Below, piece after piece: positions 25,331-34,211 of a stretch of DNA of 64,000 nt. Position numbers and translations under genes: made by a program. Positions within the stretch are counted from its first letter, which is position 1, and every line of letters starts with the position of its first letter. A model generated the notes under the pieces. It was not told the origin of the DNA. It searched no databases and saw nothing but the letters and a program-made list of their open reading frames with translations. The stretch comes from Methylobacterium sp. SyP6R (GTDB taxonomy: Bacteria; Pseudomonadota; Alphaproteobacteria; Rhizobiales; Beijerinckiaceae): the NCBI RefSeq assembly GCF_019216885.1, contig NZ_JAAQRC020000001.1, positions 1,674,001 through 1,738,000 on the forward strand, written 5' to 3'.

Positions 25331-26920
25331 ATGCGGCGCCGGGACTTTCTTGCAGGCTTGAGCGCCGCATCCCTGGGACCGGCGGCCCCCGCCCGGGCCG
25401 CCGGCCCTTCCGCCTACCGGCGCGGCAACGGCGCCGATCCCGAGACCCTCGACCCGCACAAGACCTCGACGGTCGCCGAGGCGACGATCCTCCTCGACCT
25501 CTACGAGGGCCTGAGCGCCTACGGCCCCGACGGCAGCCTGGTGCCCGGGGCGGCATCCGGCTGGACCACCTCCGCCGACGGCCTGACCTGGGCCTTCTCG
25601 TTACGCCCCGACGGGCGCTGGTCGAACGGCGATTCCGTCGTGGCCGACGACTTCGTGCACGGCTTCCGGCGCATGCTCGACCCAGGCACGGGGGCGAAAT
25701 ACGCCAGCGTGCTCGCGCCGATCCTCAATGCCGAAGCGGTCAATCGCGGGGCGATGCCGGTGGACGCCGTCGGGGTCGCCGCCCCGAATCCCGGCACGGT
25801 GGTGATCCGGCTCGCGCAGCCGACCCCCTACTTCGTCGAGCTGATGACCCACCAGGCGAGCCTGCCAGTCCACCGGCCCTCCCTCGCCCGGTACGGCGAC
25901 GCCTTCACCCGGCCCGGCCGCCTGGTGTCGAACGGCGCCTACCTCCTCAAGGACTTTTCTCCGAACGACCGCATCACGGCGATCCGCAATCCGCATCACC
26001 GGAACGCCGCGACGATCGCGATCCCGGAAGTCGAGTACATCCCGACGCCGGATCTCGCCGCCGCGGTGCGCCGCTTCGCCGCCGGCGAGATCGATTCCCT
26101 CGACGACCTGCCCGCCGACCAGGTCCGGGCGCTGAAATCCCGCTTCGGCGACCAAGTGGTGCTCAACCCCGCCCTCGGCGTGCTCGCGCTGATGGTCAAC
26201 GTGAGGAAGCGCCCCCTCGACGATGCACGGGTGCGCCGCGCCCTGTCGCTCGCCCTCGACCGCGAGTTCCTGGCCGAGGCGGTGTGGGGCGAGACGATGC
26301 TGCCGGCCTATTCCCTCACCCCGGCCGGGCTCGACAACGCGCTCCCGCCGCCCGAGATGCCGGGCCGGGACCTCTCGCCGCTCGAGCGCGAGGATGCGGC
26401 GGTCGCGCTCCTGCGCGAGGCGGGCTACGGCCCGGGGGGTAAGCCGCTCGCGGTCGAGCTTCGGTACAACATCACCGACAACAACCGGAACACCATGGTG
26501 GCGATCGCCGACCTGTGGCGGCCGCTCAACGTCGCGACCGCGTTTGCCGCCACCGACGCCAAGACCCATTTCGCCTACCTGCGCGACGGCGGCCCGTTCG
26601 ACATCGCCCGGATGAGCTGGATCGCCGATTACGCCGATCCGCAGAACTTCCTGTTCCTGGTCGAGAGCGGCAACGACGGCTTCAATTCGGGCCGCTACGC
26701 CAACCCGGCCTATGACGCCCTGATGCGCGACGCCGCCCGCGAGACCGACCTCGAGGCCCGGGCCCGGATCCTCTACCGGGCGGAAGAGCTCTTCCTCGCC
26801 GACCTGCCCTGGATCCCGCTGCTGCATTACCGGCACAAGCACCTGATCGGCCCGCGCCTGCGCGGCTTTCTCCCCAACCTGCGCGGCGTCTCGCCGACGC
26901 GGTGGCTCTCGCTCGCATGA
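25331..26920 (+). CDS. Oligopeptide ABC transporter periplasmic binding protein (OppA/SBP_bac_5)
   Basis: 529 residues. The N-terminus MRRRDFLAGLSAASLGPAAPARAA is a twin-arginine-like signal (RRRDFL) ending near residue 25. The mature protein shows the SBP_bac_5 signature area NGADPETLDPHKTSTVAEATILLDLYEGL. It continues with WTFSLRPDGRWSNGD-like text (FSLRPDGRWSNGDSVVADDFVHGFRRML) and the C-terminal domain ending RYANPAYDALMRDAARETD. It captures peptides or other ligands for the permeases encoded next. The stop overlaps the permease ATG (ATGA at 26917). Confidence 0.9.
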   Translation: MRRRDFLAGLSAASLGPAAPARAAGPSAYRRGNGADPETLDPHKTSTVAEATILLDLYEGLSAYGPDGSLVPGAASGWTTSADGLTWAFSLRPDGRWSNGDSVVADDFVHGFRRMLDPGTGAKYASVLAPILNAEAVNRGAMPVDAVGVAAPNPGTVVIRLAQPTPYFVELMTHQASLPVHRPSLARYGDAFTRPGRLVSNGAYLLKDFSPNDRITAIRNPHHRNAATIAIPEVEYIPTPDLAAAVRRFAAGEIDSLDDLPADQVRALKSRFGDQVVLNPALGVLALMVNVRKRPLDDARVRRALSLALDREFLAEAVWGETMLPAYSLTPAGLDNALPPPEMPGRDLSPLEREDAAVALLREAGYGPGGKPLAVELRYNITDNNRNTMVAIADLWRPLNVATAFAATDAKTHFAYLRDGGPFDIARMSWIADYADPQNFLFLVESGNDGFNSGRYANPAYDALMRDAARETDLEARARILYRAEELFLADLPWIPLLHYRHKHLIGPRLRGFLPNLRGVSPTRWLSLA

Positions 26921-27840
26921 TTCCCTACGTCCTGCGCCGCCTCGCCCAAGCCGTCCCGACGCTCTTCCTCGTCGTCACCCTGTCGTTCTTCCTGGTGCGG
27001 CTGGCGCCGGGCGGGCCGTTCGACCTGGAGCGGCCCCTGCCGGCCGCCGCGATGGAGAACCTGCGCCGGGTCTACGGCCTCGATCAGCCGCTCATGGTCC
27101 AGTACGGCCGCTACCTCGCGGCGCTGGCGCGGGGCGATCTCGGGCCCTCCTTCTCGGTGCGCGACCTCTCGGTGGCCGAATTGTTCGCCCGCGGCCTGCC
27201 GGTCTCGATGACGCTGGGAAGCCTCGCTCTGGCCGTCTCGCTCGTCCTCGGCACCGGGCTCGGCGGGCTCGCGGCCCTGCGGCGGGGCTCCGGTCTCGAC
27301 CACGCGGTGACGGTTCTCGGCACCTTCGCGCTCACCGTGCCGGGCTTCGTGGTGGCGCCGCTCCTCCAGATCGCCTTCGGGCTGTCCCTGCGCTGGCTGC
27401 CCGTCGGCGGCTGGGACGACGGATCGCCGAAACACCTCGTCCTGCCGGTCGTCACCCTGGCGCTGCCGCAGGTGGCGATCGTGGCGCGCCTCGCCCGGGC
27501 CGGCCTCGTCGAGGTGTTCGACCGGCCGCATTGGCGCACCCTGCGGAGCCTAGGGCTTCCGCCCCGGATCCTGGCGCTCCACGGCTTGCGGGGCGCGGCG
27601 CTTCCGGTCGTATCCTATCTCGGGCCCGCGGCGGCGGGACTGCTGACCGGCTCGGTGGTGGTCGAGACGGTGTTCGGCCTGCCCGGCGTCGGGCGCTACT
27701 TCGTCGACGGGGCGATCAACCGCGACTACACGCTGGTGCTGGGCACGGTGGTGCTGATCGCGGTCTTCGTCCTCGTGCTCAACCTCGTCTCCGACCTCCT
27801 CTGCGCGCTCATCGATCCGCGCTTGAGGGATGTCGGGTGA
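26917..27840 (+). CDS. Oligopeptide ABC transporter permease (OppB/DppB type)
   Basis: 307 residues. The first helix MIPYVLRRLAQAVPTLFLVVTLSFFLVRLAPGGPF is the family hallmark. About five further helices and the EAA-like loop (TLRSLGLPPRILALHGLRGAALPVVSYLGPA) follow, then SVVVETVFGLPGVGRYFVDGAINRDYTLVLGTV. It forms half the inner-membrane pore. The start overlaps the binding-protein stop, and its own stop overlaps the GTG of the second permease. Confidence 0.92.
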   Translation: MIPYVLRRLAQAVPTLFLVVTLSFFLVRLAPGGPFDLERPLPAAAMENLRRVYGLDQPLMVQYGRYLAALARGDLGPSFSVRDLSVAELFARGLPVSMTLGSLALAVSLVLGTGLGGLAALRRGSGLDHAVTVLGTFALTVPGFVVAPLLQIAFGLSLRWLPVGGWDDGSPKHLVLPVVTLALPQVAIVARLARAGLVEVFDRPHWRTLRSLGLPPRILALHGLRGAALPVVSYLGPAAAGLLTGSVVVETVFGLPGVGRYFVDGAINRDYTLVLGTVVLIAVFVLVLNLVSDLLCALIDPRLRDVG

Positions 27841-28964
27841 GCCAGTCCGCGGCAAGCCACGCCCTCGCCTTCGCCGAGGCCTCGCTCCTCGCCCGGGCTC
27901 GGCGCCGCCTCCTCGGCGACCCTCTCGCGCGGGCGAGCGCAGGCCTGCTGCTCCTCGTGACGCTCGCCTGCCTCGTCGGTCCGTTCCTCACCGGGCACCC
28001 CTACGACCGGCTCTATTACGACTATCCCGGCACCCCGCCCTCGCTGGCGCTCACCCCGACGCCGCAGGCGGTGCGCCCGGCCCTCGACCGGCTCGCCTTC
28101 CGCATGCGGGTGCGGGCCGAGGACGTGGCCGTGACGGGGGACGCGGTCCGCCTGACGCTGGCCGCCGACAAGGCCGTCGACCCGCGGGTGCTGACCTTCT
28201 TCTCGCGTTCCGACATCTTCGGCGCGGCCCGCGAGGTGGCGCGCTCCGAGGACGGGCGGCGGCTCACCGTCGAGGCGCCGTTGCGCCGCTCGCGCTTCCT
28301 TGCCGGCACCGACGCGCTCGGGCGCGACCTTCTCACCCGCACGCTGGTGGCGGGGCGGCTGTCGCTGGCGCTCGGGCTGATGGCGACCGCGGTGGCACTC
28401 GGCATCGGGGTCGCCTACGGAGCGCTCGCCGGCACGCTCGGCGGCCGGATCGACGCGGCGATGATGCGCCTCGTCGACATCCTGTATTCCCTGCCCTTCG
28501 TGTTCTTCGTCATCATGCTGGTGGTGTTCTTCGGCCGCTCGGTGGCGCTGATCTTCGTCGCGGTCGGCGCCGTCGAATGGCTCGACATGGCCCGCATCGT
28601 CCGGGCCGAGGCGCTGGCGATCCGCCGGCGCGACTACGTCCGGGCGGCGGAGGCGCTCGGGCTCCCCACCGCGGCGATCCTGCGCCGCCACGTGGTGCCG
28701 AACCTCCTCGGGCCGGTCGTCGCCTTCGCGGCCCTGATGGTGCCCCGGGTGATCCTGCTCGAGAGTTTCCTGTCGTTCCTCGGGCTGGGCGTGCAGGAGC
28801 CGGCGACGAGCTGGGGCGTGCTGATCGCCGACGGCGCCCGTTCCCTCGAATCCACCCCCTGGATGCTCGTCGTGCCGGCCTCGTTCCTGGTCGCCACCCT
28901 GCTCGCCCTGACGCTGCTGGCCGAGCGCCTGCGCGACGCCCTCGACCCGCGGGAGGGCGCATGA
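27837..28964 (+). CDS. Oligopeptide ABC transporter permease (OppC/DppC type) with periplasmic insert
   Basis: 375 residues from GTG 27837 (GTGA overlap). After the first helix (LLLLVTLACLVGPFL) a periplasmic segment of about 110 residues runs to the GTDALGRDLLTRTLVAGRLSL block, longer than in short DppC proteins and like the insert of OppC. The remaining helices include GVAYGALAGTLGGRIDAAMMRLVDILYSLPFVFFVIMLVVFFG and the EAA loop RRDYVRAAEALGLPTAAILRRHVVPNLLGPV. The C-terminus ATSWGVLIADG is typical. Confidence 0.92.
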   Translation: MSQSAASHALAFAEASLLARARRRLLGDPLARASAGLLLLVTLACLVGPFLTGHPYDRLYYDYPGTPPSLALTPTPQAVRPALDRLAFRMRVRAEDVAVTGDAVRLTLAADKAVDPRVLTFFSRSDIFGAAREVARSEDGRRLTVEAPLRRSRFLAGTDALGRDLLTRTLVAGRLSLALGLMATAVALGIGVAYGALAGTLGGRIDAAMMRLVDILYSLPFVFFVIMLVVFFGRSVALIFVAVGAVEWLDMARIVRAEALAIRRRDYVRAAEALGLPTAAILRRHVVPNLLGPVVAFAALMVPRVILLESFLSFLGLGVQEPATSWGVLIADGARSLESTPWMLVVPASFLVATLLALTLLAERLRDALDPREGA

Positions 28965-30589
28965 ATCCGCAGACCATGAAGCCGGACAGCACGAGCCTGC
29001 TCGCCCTGCGCGGCCTTAACGTGCGCTACCCGGATGCCGGCGTGACCGCGCTCGATCGCCTCGATCTCGACCTCGCGCGCGGAGAGACCCTGGCCCTCGT
29101 CGGCGAATCGGGCTCGGGCAAGAGCCAGGTGGCGCTCGCCGCGATGGGCCTGCTGCCGTCGCAGGCGCGGGTCTCGGGCAGCGTGCGCTTCGACGGCACC
29201 GAGCTGACCGGGCTGGCCCGCCCCGCCCTCGACCGCATCCGCGGCGCCCGCATCGGCCTGGTGTTCCAGGAGCCGATGACGGCTTTGGACCCGCTCTTCT
29301 CGATCGGCCACCAGATCGCCCTGCCGCTGCGCGCCCATCGCGGGATGAGCCGGCGCCAGGCGATGGCGCGGGCCCGCGATCTCCTGGGCCTCGTCGGGAT
29401 CCGCGACGGTGCCGCCCGCCTCTCGGCCTTTTCCCACGAGTTCTCCGGCGGCGAGCGCCAGCGGGTGATGATCGCCATGGCGCTCGCCTGCGAGCCGGAC
29501 CTGCTCATCGCCGACGAGCCGACCACGGCTTTGGACGTCACCGTGCAGGCGCAGATCCTGGCGCTGCTCGCCGACCTGAAACGGCGCCTCGGGCTCGCGC
29601 TCCTGTTCATCACCCACGACCTGCGGCTGGTCCGGCGCATCGCCGAGCGCACCGCGGTCCTGCGGGCGGGCCGCCTCGTCGAGATCGGCCCGACCGAGCG
29701 GCTGTTTCGCGCTCCCCAGGCGCCGGAGACCCGCGACCTCCTCTCCGCCGAGCCCGCCGGCCGAAAGCCCCCGGTCTCCGACACCGCGCCGGTGGTGCTG
29801 GAGGCCCGCGGCGTGTCGGTCGCCTATCCGGGCCGGCGGCTCTGGCTGCGGGCGGATCCGCCGCGCCTCGCCGTCGCGGGCATCGACCTCACCCTGCGGG
29901 CGGGCCAGACGATCGGGGTCGTCGGCGAATCGGGCTCGGGCAAGTCGAGCCTCGGCCGGGCCTTGCTGCGCCTCGAACCCGCCGCCCACGGCCTGGTGCG
30001 GTTCGAGGACCGCGACCTCACGCGCCTCGATCGCGCCGCCTTGCGGCCCCTGCGCCGGGGCTTCCAGCCGGTGTTCCAGGATCCGATGGGCTCGCTCTCG
30101 CCCCGCCTCACCGCCGGCGAGATCGTCTCCGAGGGTCTGCGGGTCCACGCTCCCCATCTCGGCGCCGCTTCCCGCGACGCCCGGGCGGCGGAGGCGTTTG
30201 CCGAGGTGCGCCTCGATCCCGCCTGGCGCCACCGCTTCCCGCACGCCTTCTCGGGCGGGCAGCGCCAGCGCATCGCCATCGCCCGGGCCATGATCCTGCG
30301 GCCCCGCCTCGTCGTCCTCGACGAGCCGACCTCCGCCCTCGACCGCACGGTGCAGCGCGACATCGTCGCCCTGCTGCGCGACCTGCAAGCCGCGCACGGC
30401 CTCGCCTACGTCTTCATCTCCCACGACCTCGCGGTGGTCCGCGCGCTCTGCGACACCGTGCTGGTCCTGCGCGAGGGCCGCGAGGTCGAAAGCGGCCCGA
30501 CCGATGCGGTGCTGGCGCATCCGCGCGAGGCCTATACAAGGGCGCTCGTCGCCGCGGCCGATCTCGACGCCGGCCTCGCGCAGGCGTGA
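28961..30589 (+). CDS. Fused double ABC ATPase (OppD-OppF type)
   Basis: 542 residues carrying two peptide-importer ATPases in one chain. Domain 1 (about 10-250) has Walker A GESGSGKSQ, signature FSGGERQRVMIAMAL and Walker B LLIADEPTTALDVTVQ. Domain 2 (about 275-535) has GESGSGKSS, FSGGQRQRIAIARAM and LVVLDEPTSALDRTVQ. In many bacteria these are two genes; the fusion is common in alphaproteobacteria. The ATG overlaps the OppC stop (ATGA), closing a complete five-gene import operon with HbpS-like, SBP and both permeases. Confidence 0.93.
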   Translation: MNPQTMKPDSTSLLALRGLNVRYPDAGVTALDRLDLDLARGETLALVGESGSGKSQVALAAMGLLPSQARVSGSVRFDGTELTGLARPALDRIRGARIGLVFQEPMTALDPLFSIGHQIALPLRAHRGMSRRQAMARARDLLGLVGIRDGAARLSAFSHEFSGGERQRVMIAMALACEPDLLIADEPTTALDVTVQAQILALLADLKRRLGLALLFITHDLRLVRRIAERTAVLRAGRLVEIGPTERLFRAPQAPETRDLLSAEPAGRKPPVSDTAPVVLEARGVSVAYPGRRLWLRADPPRLAVAGIDLTLRAGQTIGVVGESGSGKSSLGRALLRLEPAAHGLVRFEDRDLTRLDRAALRPLRRGFQPVFQDPMGSLSPRLTAGEIVSEGLRVHAPHLGAASRDARAAEAFAEVRLDPAWRHRFPHAFSGGQRQRIAIARAMILRPRLVVLDEPTSALDRTVQRDIVALLRDLQAAHGLAYVFISHDLAVVRALCDTVLVLREGREVESGPTDAVLAHPREAYTRALVAAADLDAGLAQA

Positions 30590-30679
30590 GCCCGACCCGA
30601 CCGGCCGGCCCTTGATTGCCCGGGCCGCCGCGCCACTTCGCGCCTTCCGATAGGGCATATTTCCTGGAGATCGAGACCG

Positions 30680-31159
30680 ATGCGCCCTGCGCTCGCCCTC
30701 ACGCTGCTCGCGTTCACCGCCGCTCTCCCGGCCGCGGCGCAGCCGGCCCCGAAGGGTCCGAAGGCTCCGCCGCCGCCGCCGAAGGAGGCGCCGGCGCCCG
30801 ACCCGACCGCCGCGATGCTCTTCCCCTGCCGCACGCCGGAGGAGACCTGCTACGTCGGCGTGGTCAAGGACGGCAAGGTCACGGTCCTGTTCACCAACGA
30901 CCGCAAGGCCGACGAGATCGCCGGTAAGCCGATGGCCGTCGCCGGCGAGGGCCTGGATCTCGCCAAGACCGAGAACCGGACCGTGATGCTGGTCGGCAGC
31001 TACGACCCCAAGGACGGCCTGACCAAGGCCGAGGTGGTCGACGTGGCGAGCCCGCTCGTCGCCTTCGCCCTCAAGTCGACCATCGGCGGCGGCGAGCCCG
31101 ACGAGGGCGGCGACGAGCCCCCGGCGCCCCCGCCGCCGCCGGCCCCGCGCAAGAAGTAA
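30680..31159 (+). CDS. Small secreted protein of unknown function
   Basis: 159 residues. The signal peptide MRPALALTLLAFTAALPAAAQ is followed by a Pro/Lys-rich linker, a core of about 90 residues (CRTPEETCYVGVVKDGKVTVLFTNDRKADEIAG to ATVD-like beta strands) and a Pro-rich, acidic tail PAPPPPPAPRKK. Two cysteines (CRTPEETC) could form a disulfide. I do not recognise a family. CTGGAGA 9 bp before the ATG is a fair ribosome site. It is likely periplasmic or cell-wall associated. Confidence 0.72.
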   Translation: MRPALALTLLAFTAALPAAAQPAPKGPKAPPPPPKEAPAPDPTAAMLFPCRTPEETCYVGVVKDGKVTVLFTNDRKADEIAGKPMAVAGEGLDLAKTENRTVMLVGSYDPKDGLTKAEVVDVASPLVAFALKSTIGGGEPDEGGDEPPAPPPPPAPRKK

Positions 31160-31518
31160 CCAGCGCGCCGCTCATAACCCTCCCCCACCTCTGCGGGGGA
31201 GGGTGGTGAACGAAGTGAGAGAGGGGTGGCGCGACGCTCGTCCAGAGGGCGCCCGTCAGAACGGCACCGCCTCATCCTGAAACGTGGTTCCCCTCTCCCC
31301 CCGCAGGGGGGAGGGCCCGGACGGCGCACCCACCTGCGACATCTCGGTTGATGTACTAAAACATTAGTGCTTCAATGCGCGCGCCACAGGCTGCCCGACC
31401 GGCGGCCGCGGAGCGGCGAAGCCGCCCGGTGCGGCGGGGAGAGGATTCGGGGCGGGCGGCACGGCCCCTCGCCTCTCCCCCCTCGTCCGTGGCCTTCGCC
31501 CCCGACCGGAGAGCCCCG
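31160..31518. repeat. Intergenic region with two GC-rich palindromes
   Basis: There are two inverted repeats: CCCTCCCCC (31178-31186)/GGGGGAGGG (31195-31203), and CTCCCCCC (31295-31302)/GGGGGGAG (31306-31313). Between them is the text GTGGTGAACGAAGTGAGAGAGGGG that often joins such copies in this group. The first may help terminate the secreted-protein transcript. An AT-rich spot at 31345-31375 could hold the promoter of the RraA-like gene. No other gene is seen. Confidence 0.6.
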
Positions 31519-32235
31519 ATGCCCCTGAGCCCCGAGACCCGCGCGACGCTGAAGACCGTCAGCATCGCGACCCTGGCCACCGCCCTGTTCAAGCGCGGCC
31601 TGCGCAATCAGGTCATCCAGGACGTGCGCCCCCTCAACCCGCAGGCCGGGACGATGGTCGGCGAGGCCTATACCCTGCGCTACATCCCGGCGCGCGAAGA
31701 CCTGAACACGCTGGCGGCGTTCCGCGATCCGACCCACCCGCAGCGCGTCGCCGTCGACCAGTGCCCGGAGGGCGCGGTGCTGGTGATGGACAGCCGCAAG
31801 AACCCCCGCGCGGCCTCCGCCGGCGGGATCCTGGTGACGCGGCTGATGAAGCGGGGCGCGGCGGGCGTCGTCACCGATGGCGGCTTTCGCGATTCGCCCG
31901 AGATCGGCGCCCTGCCCTTCCCGGCCTACCACAACCGCCCGTCGGCCCCGACCAACCTGACCCTGCACCAGGCGCTGGACATCAACGTACCGATCGGCTG
32001 CGGCGACGTCGCGGTCTTTCCCGGCGACGTGGTGGTGGGCGATGCCGAGGGGGTGATCGTCATCCCGGCGGAGATCGCCGACGAGGTCGCCGCGGAGGCG
32101 GCCGAGATGACGGTGTTCGAGGATTTCGTGCTGGAGGAGGTCCAGACCGGCCGCGGCGTGATCGGCCTCTATCCGCTGATCGACGAGCAGGCCAAGGCCG
32201 ACTTCGCCGCCTGGAGGCAGAAGACCGGACGCTGA
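31519..32235 (+). CDS. RraA-family protein (HMG aldolase/oxaloacetate decarboxylase-like)
   Basis: 238 residues. The RraA core has VGEAYTLRYIP, GAVLVMDSRKNPRAASAGGILVTRLMKRGAAGVVTDGGFRDSPEI and GDVAVFPGDVVVGDAEGVIVIPAEIADEV. The GVVTDGGFRD segment holds the Asp/Arg-Asp of the divalent-metal site in aldolase-type members. Real RNase E regulators are shorter (about 160 residues); the N- and C-terminal extensions here fit the metabolic branch, which cleaves HMG-type acids or decarboxylates oxaloacetate. Exact substrate unknown. Confidence 0.85.
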   Translation: MPLSPETRATLKTVSIATLATALFKRGLRNQVIQDVRPLNPQAGTMVGEAYTLRYIPAREDLNTLAAFRDPTHPQRVAVDQCPEGAVLVMDSRKNPRAASAGGILVTRLMKRGAAGVVTDGGFRDSPEIGALPFPAYHNRPSAPTNLTLHQALDINVPIGCGDVAVFPGDVVVGDAEGVIVIPAEIADEVAAEAAEMTVFEDFVLEEVQTGRGVIGLYPLIDEQAKADFAAWRQKTGR

Positions 32236-32245
32236 CGCGCCGTCC

Positions 32246-32461
32246 TCACACCAACATCCCGACGAGCAGCACCGCCACCACCGTGGCCGTCGCCCCCAGG
32301 GCCGCGGCCCACAGGCTGGCCTCGGCGACGCTGCCCGGACGGACGTTGTCGTTCGCCGCCGGCGGCAGCGTCCGCGGGTAGCGGCGCCACTTGCGCAGGT
32401 GCGACGGCGCCGTCGCGATCATGTGCGGCAGGGGAGCGACGGCGTTGTGGCGGCACGACAT
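32246..32461 (-). CDS. Small single-helix membrane protein with AANDN motif
   Basis: 71 residues from ATG 32461. A basic N-terminal half (HLRKWRRYPRTLP) precedes AANDNVRPGS and a C-terminal membrane helix (LWAAALGATATVVAVLLVGMLV). The ANDN motif recurs in many short, uncharacterised Methylobacterium-type proteins. The topology is probably N-in. It is convergent with the RraA-like gene, 10 bp apart. Function unknown. Confidence 0.6.
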   Translation of the reverse strand: MSCRHNAVAPLPHMIATAPSHLRKWRRYPRTLPPAANDNVRPGSVAEASLWAAALGATATVVAVLLVGMLV

Positions 32462-32676
32462 GGATTTGCGCTCCAAGGGGGAGGCTCGCGCTGTGGCTGT
32501 TTCCTCGACCCCGGGCCGCAACCTTTGCGGAAGGGGTCGATGAGAGAACGCCGCTCCCGGCCCGTCGATCCGTGCCCGGCGCAAATTCCCTCGCGTCTTC
32601 CTCGAGGGGAGGCTCAAGCCGGACGGGGGATGGCTCCCGCCCCGGGGCCTCGGCCGATCGGAGGGGGCATCGCCCG

Positions 32677-33771
32677 TCAGGTCCGGTCCTCCCGCTCCCG
32701 GTCGAGCAGCGCCCGCTTGCGCGCGACGCCCCAGCGATAGCCCGAGAGGCTCCCGTCCTGGCGCACCACCCGGTGGCACGGGATCGCCACCGCGAGCGCG
32801 TTGGCGCCGCAGGCCAGGGCCACCGCCCGGGCGGCTTTCGGCGCGCCGATCGCCTGGGCGATCTCCGCATAGGTCGCGGTCCGCCCCGGCGGGATCGCCC
32901 GCAGGGCTTGCCAGACCCGCTGCTGGAAGGCGGTGCCGCCGATGTCGAGGGGCAGGGCCGCTCCCCGCCCGGGGGCTTCGACGAGGCCGACGACCTGCGC
33001 CACCACCGCCTCGAAGTCGCGGTCGCCCCCGGTCAGCGCCGCCTTCGGGAAGCGGTCCTGGAGGTCGCGCACCAGGGCGTCGGGATCGTCGCCGAGCAGG
33101 ATCGCGCAGACGCCGGTCCCCGTCGCCGCCACCAGGACATGGCCGAGCGAGCAGGCGCCGACCGCGAAGCGGATCGCCGCGCCCTCCCCGCCGCGCCTGT
33201 AGGCCGTCGGCGTCATGCCGAGGCGGGACGGCGCCGCGGCGTAGAACCGGCTCGCCGCGCCGTAGCCGGCCTCGTAGATCGCCTCCGTGACCGTGCCGGC
33301 CTGCCGCAACCCCTCGGCCGCCCGCGCCGCTCGGCGCGCCGCCGCATAGGCCCGCGGCGTCACCCCGGTGACCTGCTTGAACACCCGGTGGAAGTGGCAG
33401 GGGCTCAAATCCGCCGCCGCCGCGAGGTCGGCGAGCGCCGGCGCGGTTTCCGCCGCCTCGATCGACCGGCAGGCCCGGGCCACCGCCTCGGCGTGGCGCT
33501 CGGGCAGGCTCGCCTCGTTCGGCCGGCAGCGGAGACAGGCCCGGAAGCCCGCCGCTTCCGCGTCCGCGCAGGTCGGGTGGAAGCTGACATTCTCGGGCCG
33601 GGCCGGCCTGGCGGCGCAGCTCGGGCGGCAATACACCCCGGTCGTGCGTACCGCGTAGACGAAGCGGCCATCCGCCGCCCGGTCGCGGCGGGCGATGGCC
33701 GCGAAGCGCGCGGCGTCGTCGAGGAGTGGGATGCCGCCGACGACCGCGAGGTCGGGATCCGGGTCGCGCAT
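32677..33771 (-). CDS. ada: Bifunctional Ada: methylphosphotriester sensor, AraC regulator and O6-methylguanine-DNA methyltransferase
   Basis: 364 residues. The N-terminal zinc domain has Cys48 and Cys52 in GVYCRPSCAARPA and two more Cys in ACLRCRPN; the first accepts methyl groups from phosphotriesters. An AraC HTH follows (LADLAAAADLSPCHFHRVFKQVTGVTPRAYAAARR and EAIYEAGYGAASRFY). The C-terminal methyltransferase has the active-site IPCHRVVRQDGSLSGYRWG. All functional residues are present, so it should repair alkylated DNA and activate the adaptive response. It stands alone; no alkB or alkA is next to it. Confidence 0.94.
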   Translation of the reverse strand: MRDPDPDLAVVGGIPLLDDAARFAAIARRDRAADGRFVYAVRTTGVYCRPSCAARPARPENVSFHPTCADAEAAGFRACLRCRPNEASLPERHAEAVARACRSIEAAETAPALADLAAAADLSPCHFHRVFKQVTGVTPRAYAAARRAARAAEGLRQAGTVTEAIYEAGYGAASRFYAAAPSRLGMTPTAYRRGGEGAAIRFAVGACSLGHVLVAATGTGVCAILLGDDPDALVRDLQDRFPKAALTGGDRDFEAVVAQVVGLVEAPGRGAALPLDIGGTAFQQRVWQALRAIPPGRTATYAEIAQAIGAPKAARAVALACGANALAVAIPCHRVVRQDGSLSGYRWGVARKRALLDREREDRT

Positions 33772-34211
33772 GATCGTGTCTGCCTCCCTGTCGCGGCGAT
33801 GGCGCCATCCTCGCCCCGTCCGCCGCCGCCTGCATCCCGGCGCTTGCGATCGAATTCCAAGGCTTGTCTTGCCGCAGGTTTATCCCCGGCGCGGTTATCG
33901 GTGCCGCCCCCGGAAACCGGCCCAGCGGCGGGATGTTGGGCTCTCGGTCGGACGGCCTCGGGACCGGTCCGGTGCGCCCCCCGGCCCATTCCTCCCCTGC
34001 CGGTACGGCGCTCGTCTCTCGGATCTCCTCGACTCCCCCGCCGCCGCGAGGCGGCGGGGCTTTTCGGCGTGGGCGTGACACGGTTCGTTTGCCGGATGCA
34101 AATACGGTGGAGCGTGGCGCCCCGGCCCTTGGCCCGGCCGCCGGGACGGGTTTAATCCGTCTCCAAGCAACGACACGGCGCCGCCGCCGATGGCCTCGAG
34201 GTGACACGCCC
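33772..34211. other. Intergenic region before the exonuclease gene
   Basis: 440 bp without a convincing ORF; the 127-codon plus frame is a shadow of the Ada region. It holds a strong plus-strand terminator hairpin at 34036-34064. The likely ribosome site GAGGTG (34198-34203) of the next gene is at the end. Confidence 0.5.
34036..34064 (+). terminator. Strong rho-independent terminator with no upstream gene
   Basis: Perfect 10-bp arms CCCCGCCGCC (34036-34045) and GGCGGCGGGG (34050-34059) have a GCGA loop and are followed by CTTTTC. No plus-strand gene ends upstream (Ada is on the other strand), so a small RNA of up to about 200 nt may end here. Confidence 0.7.
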
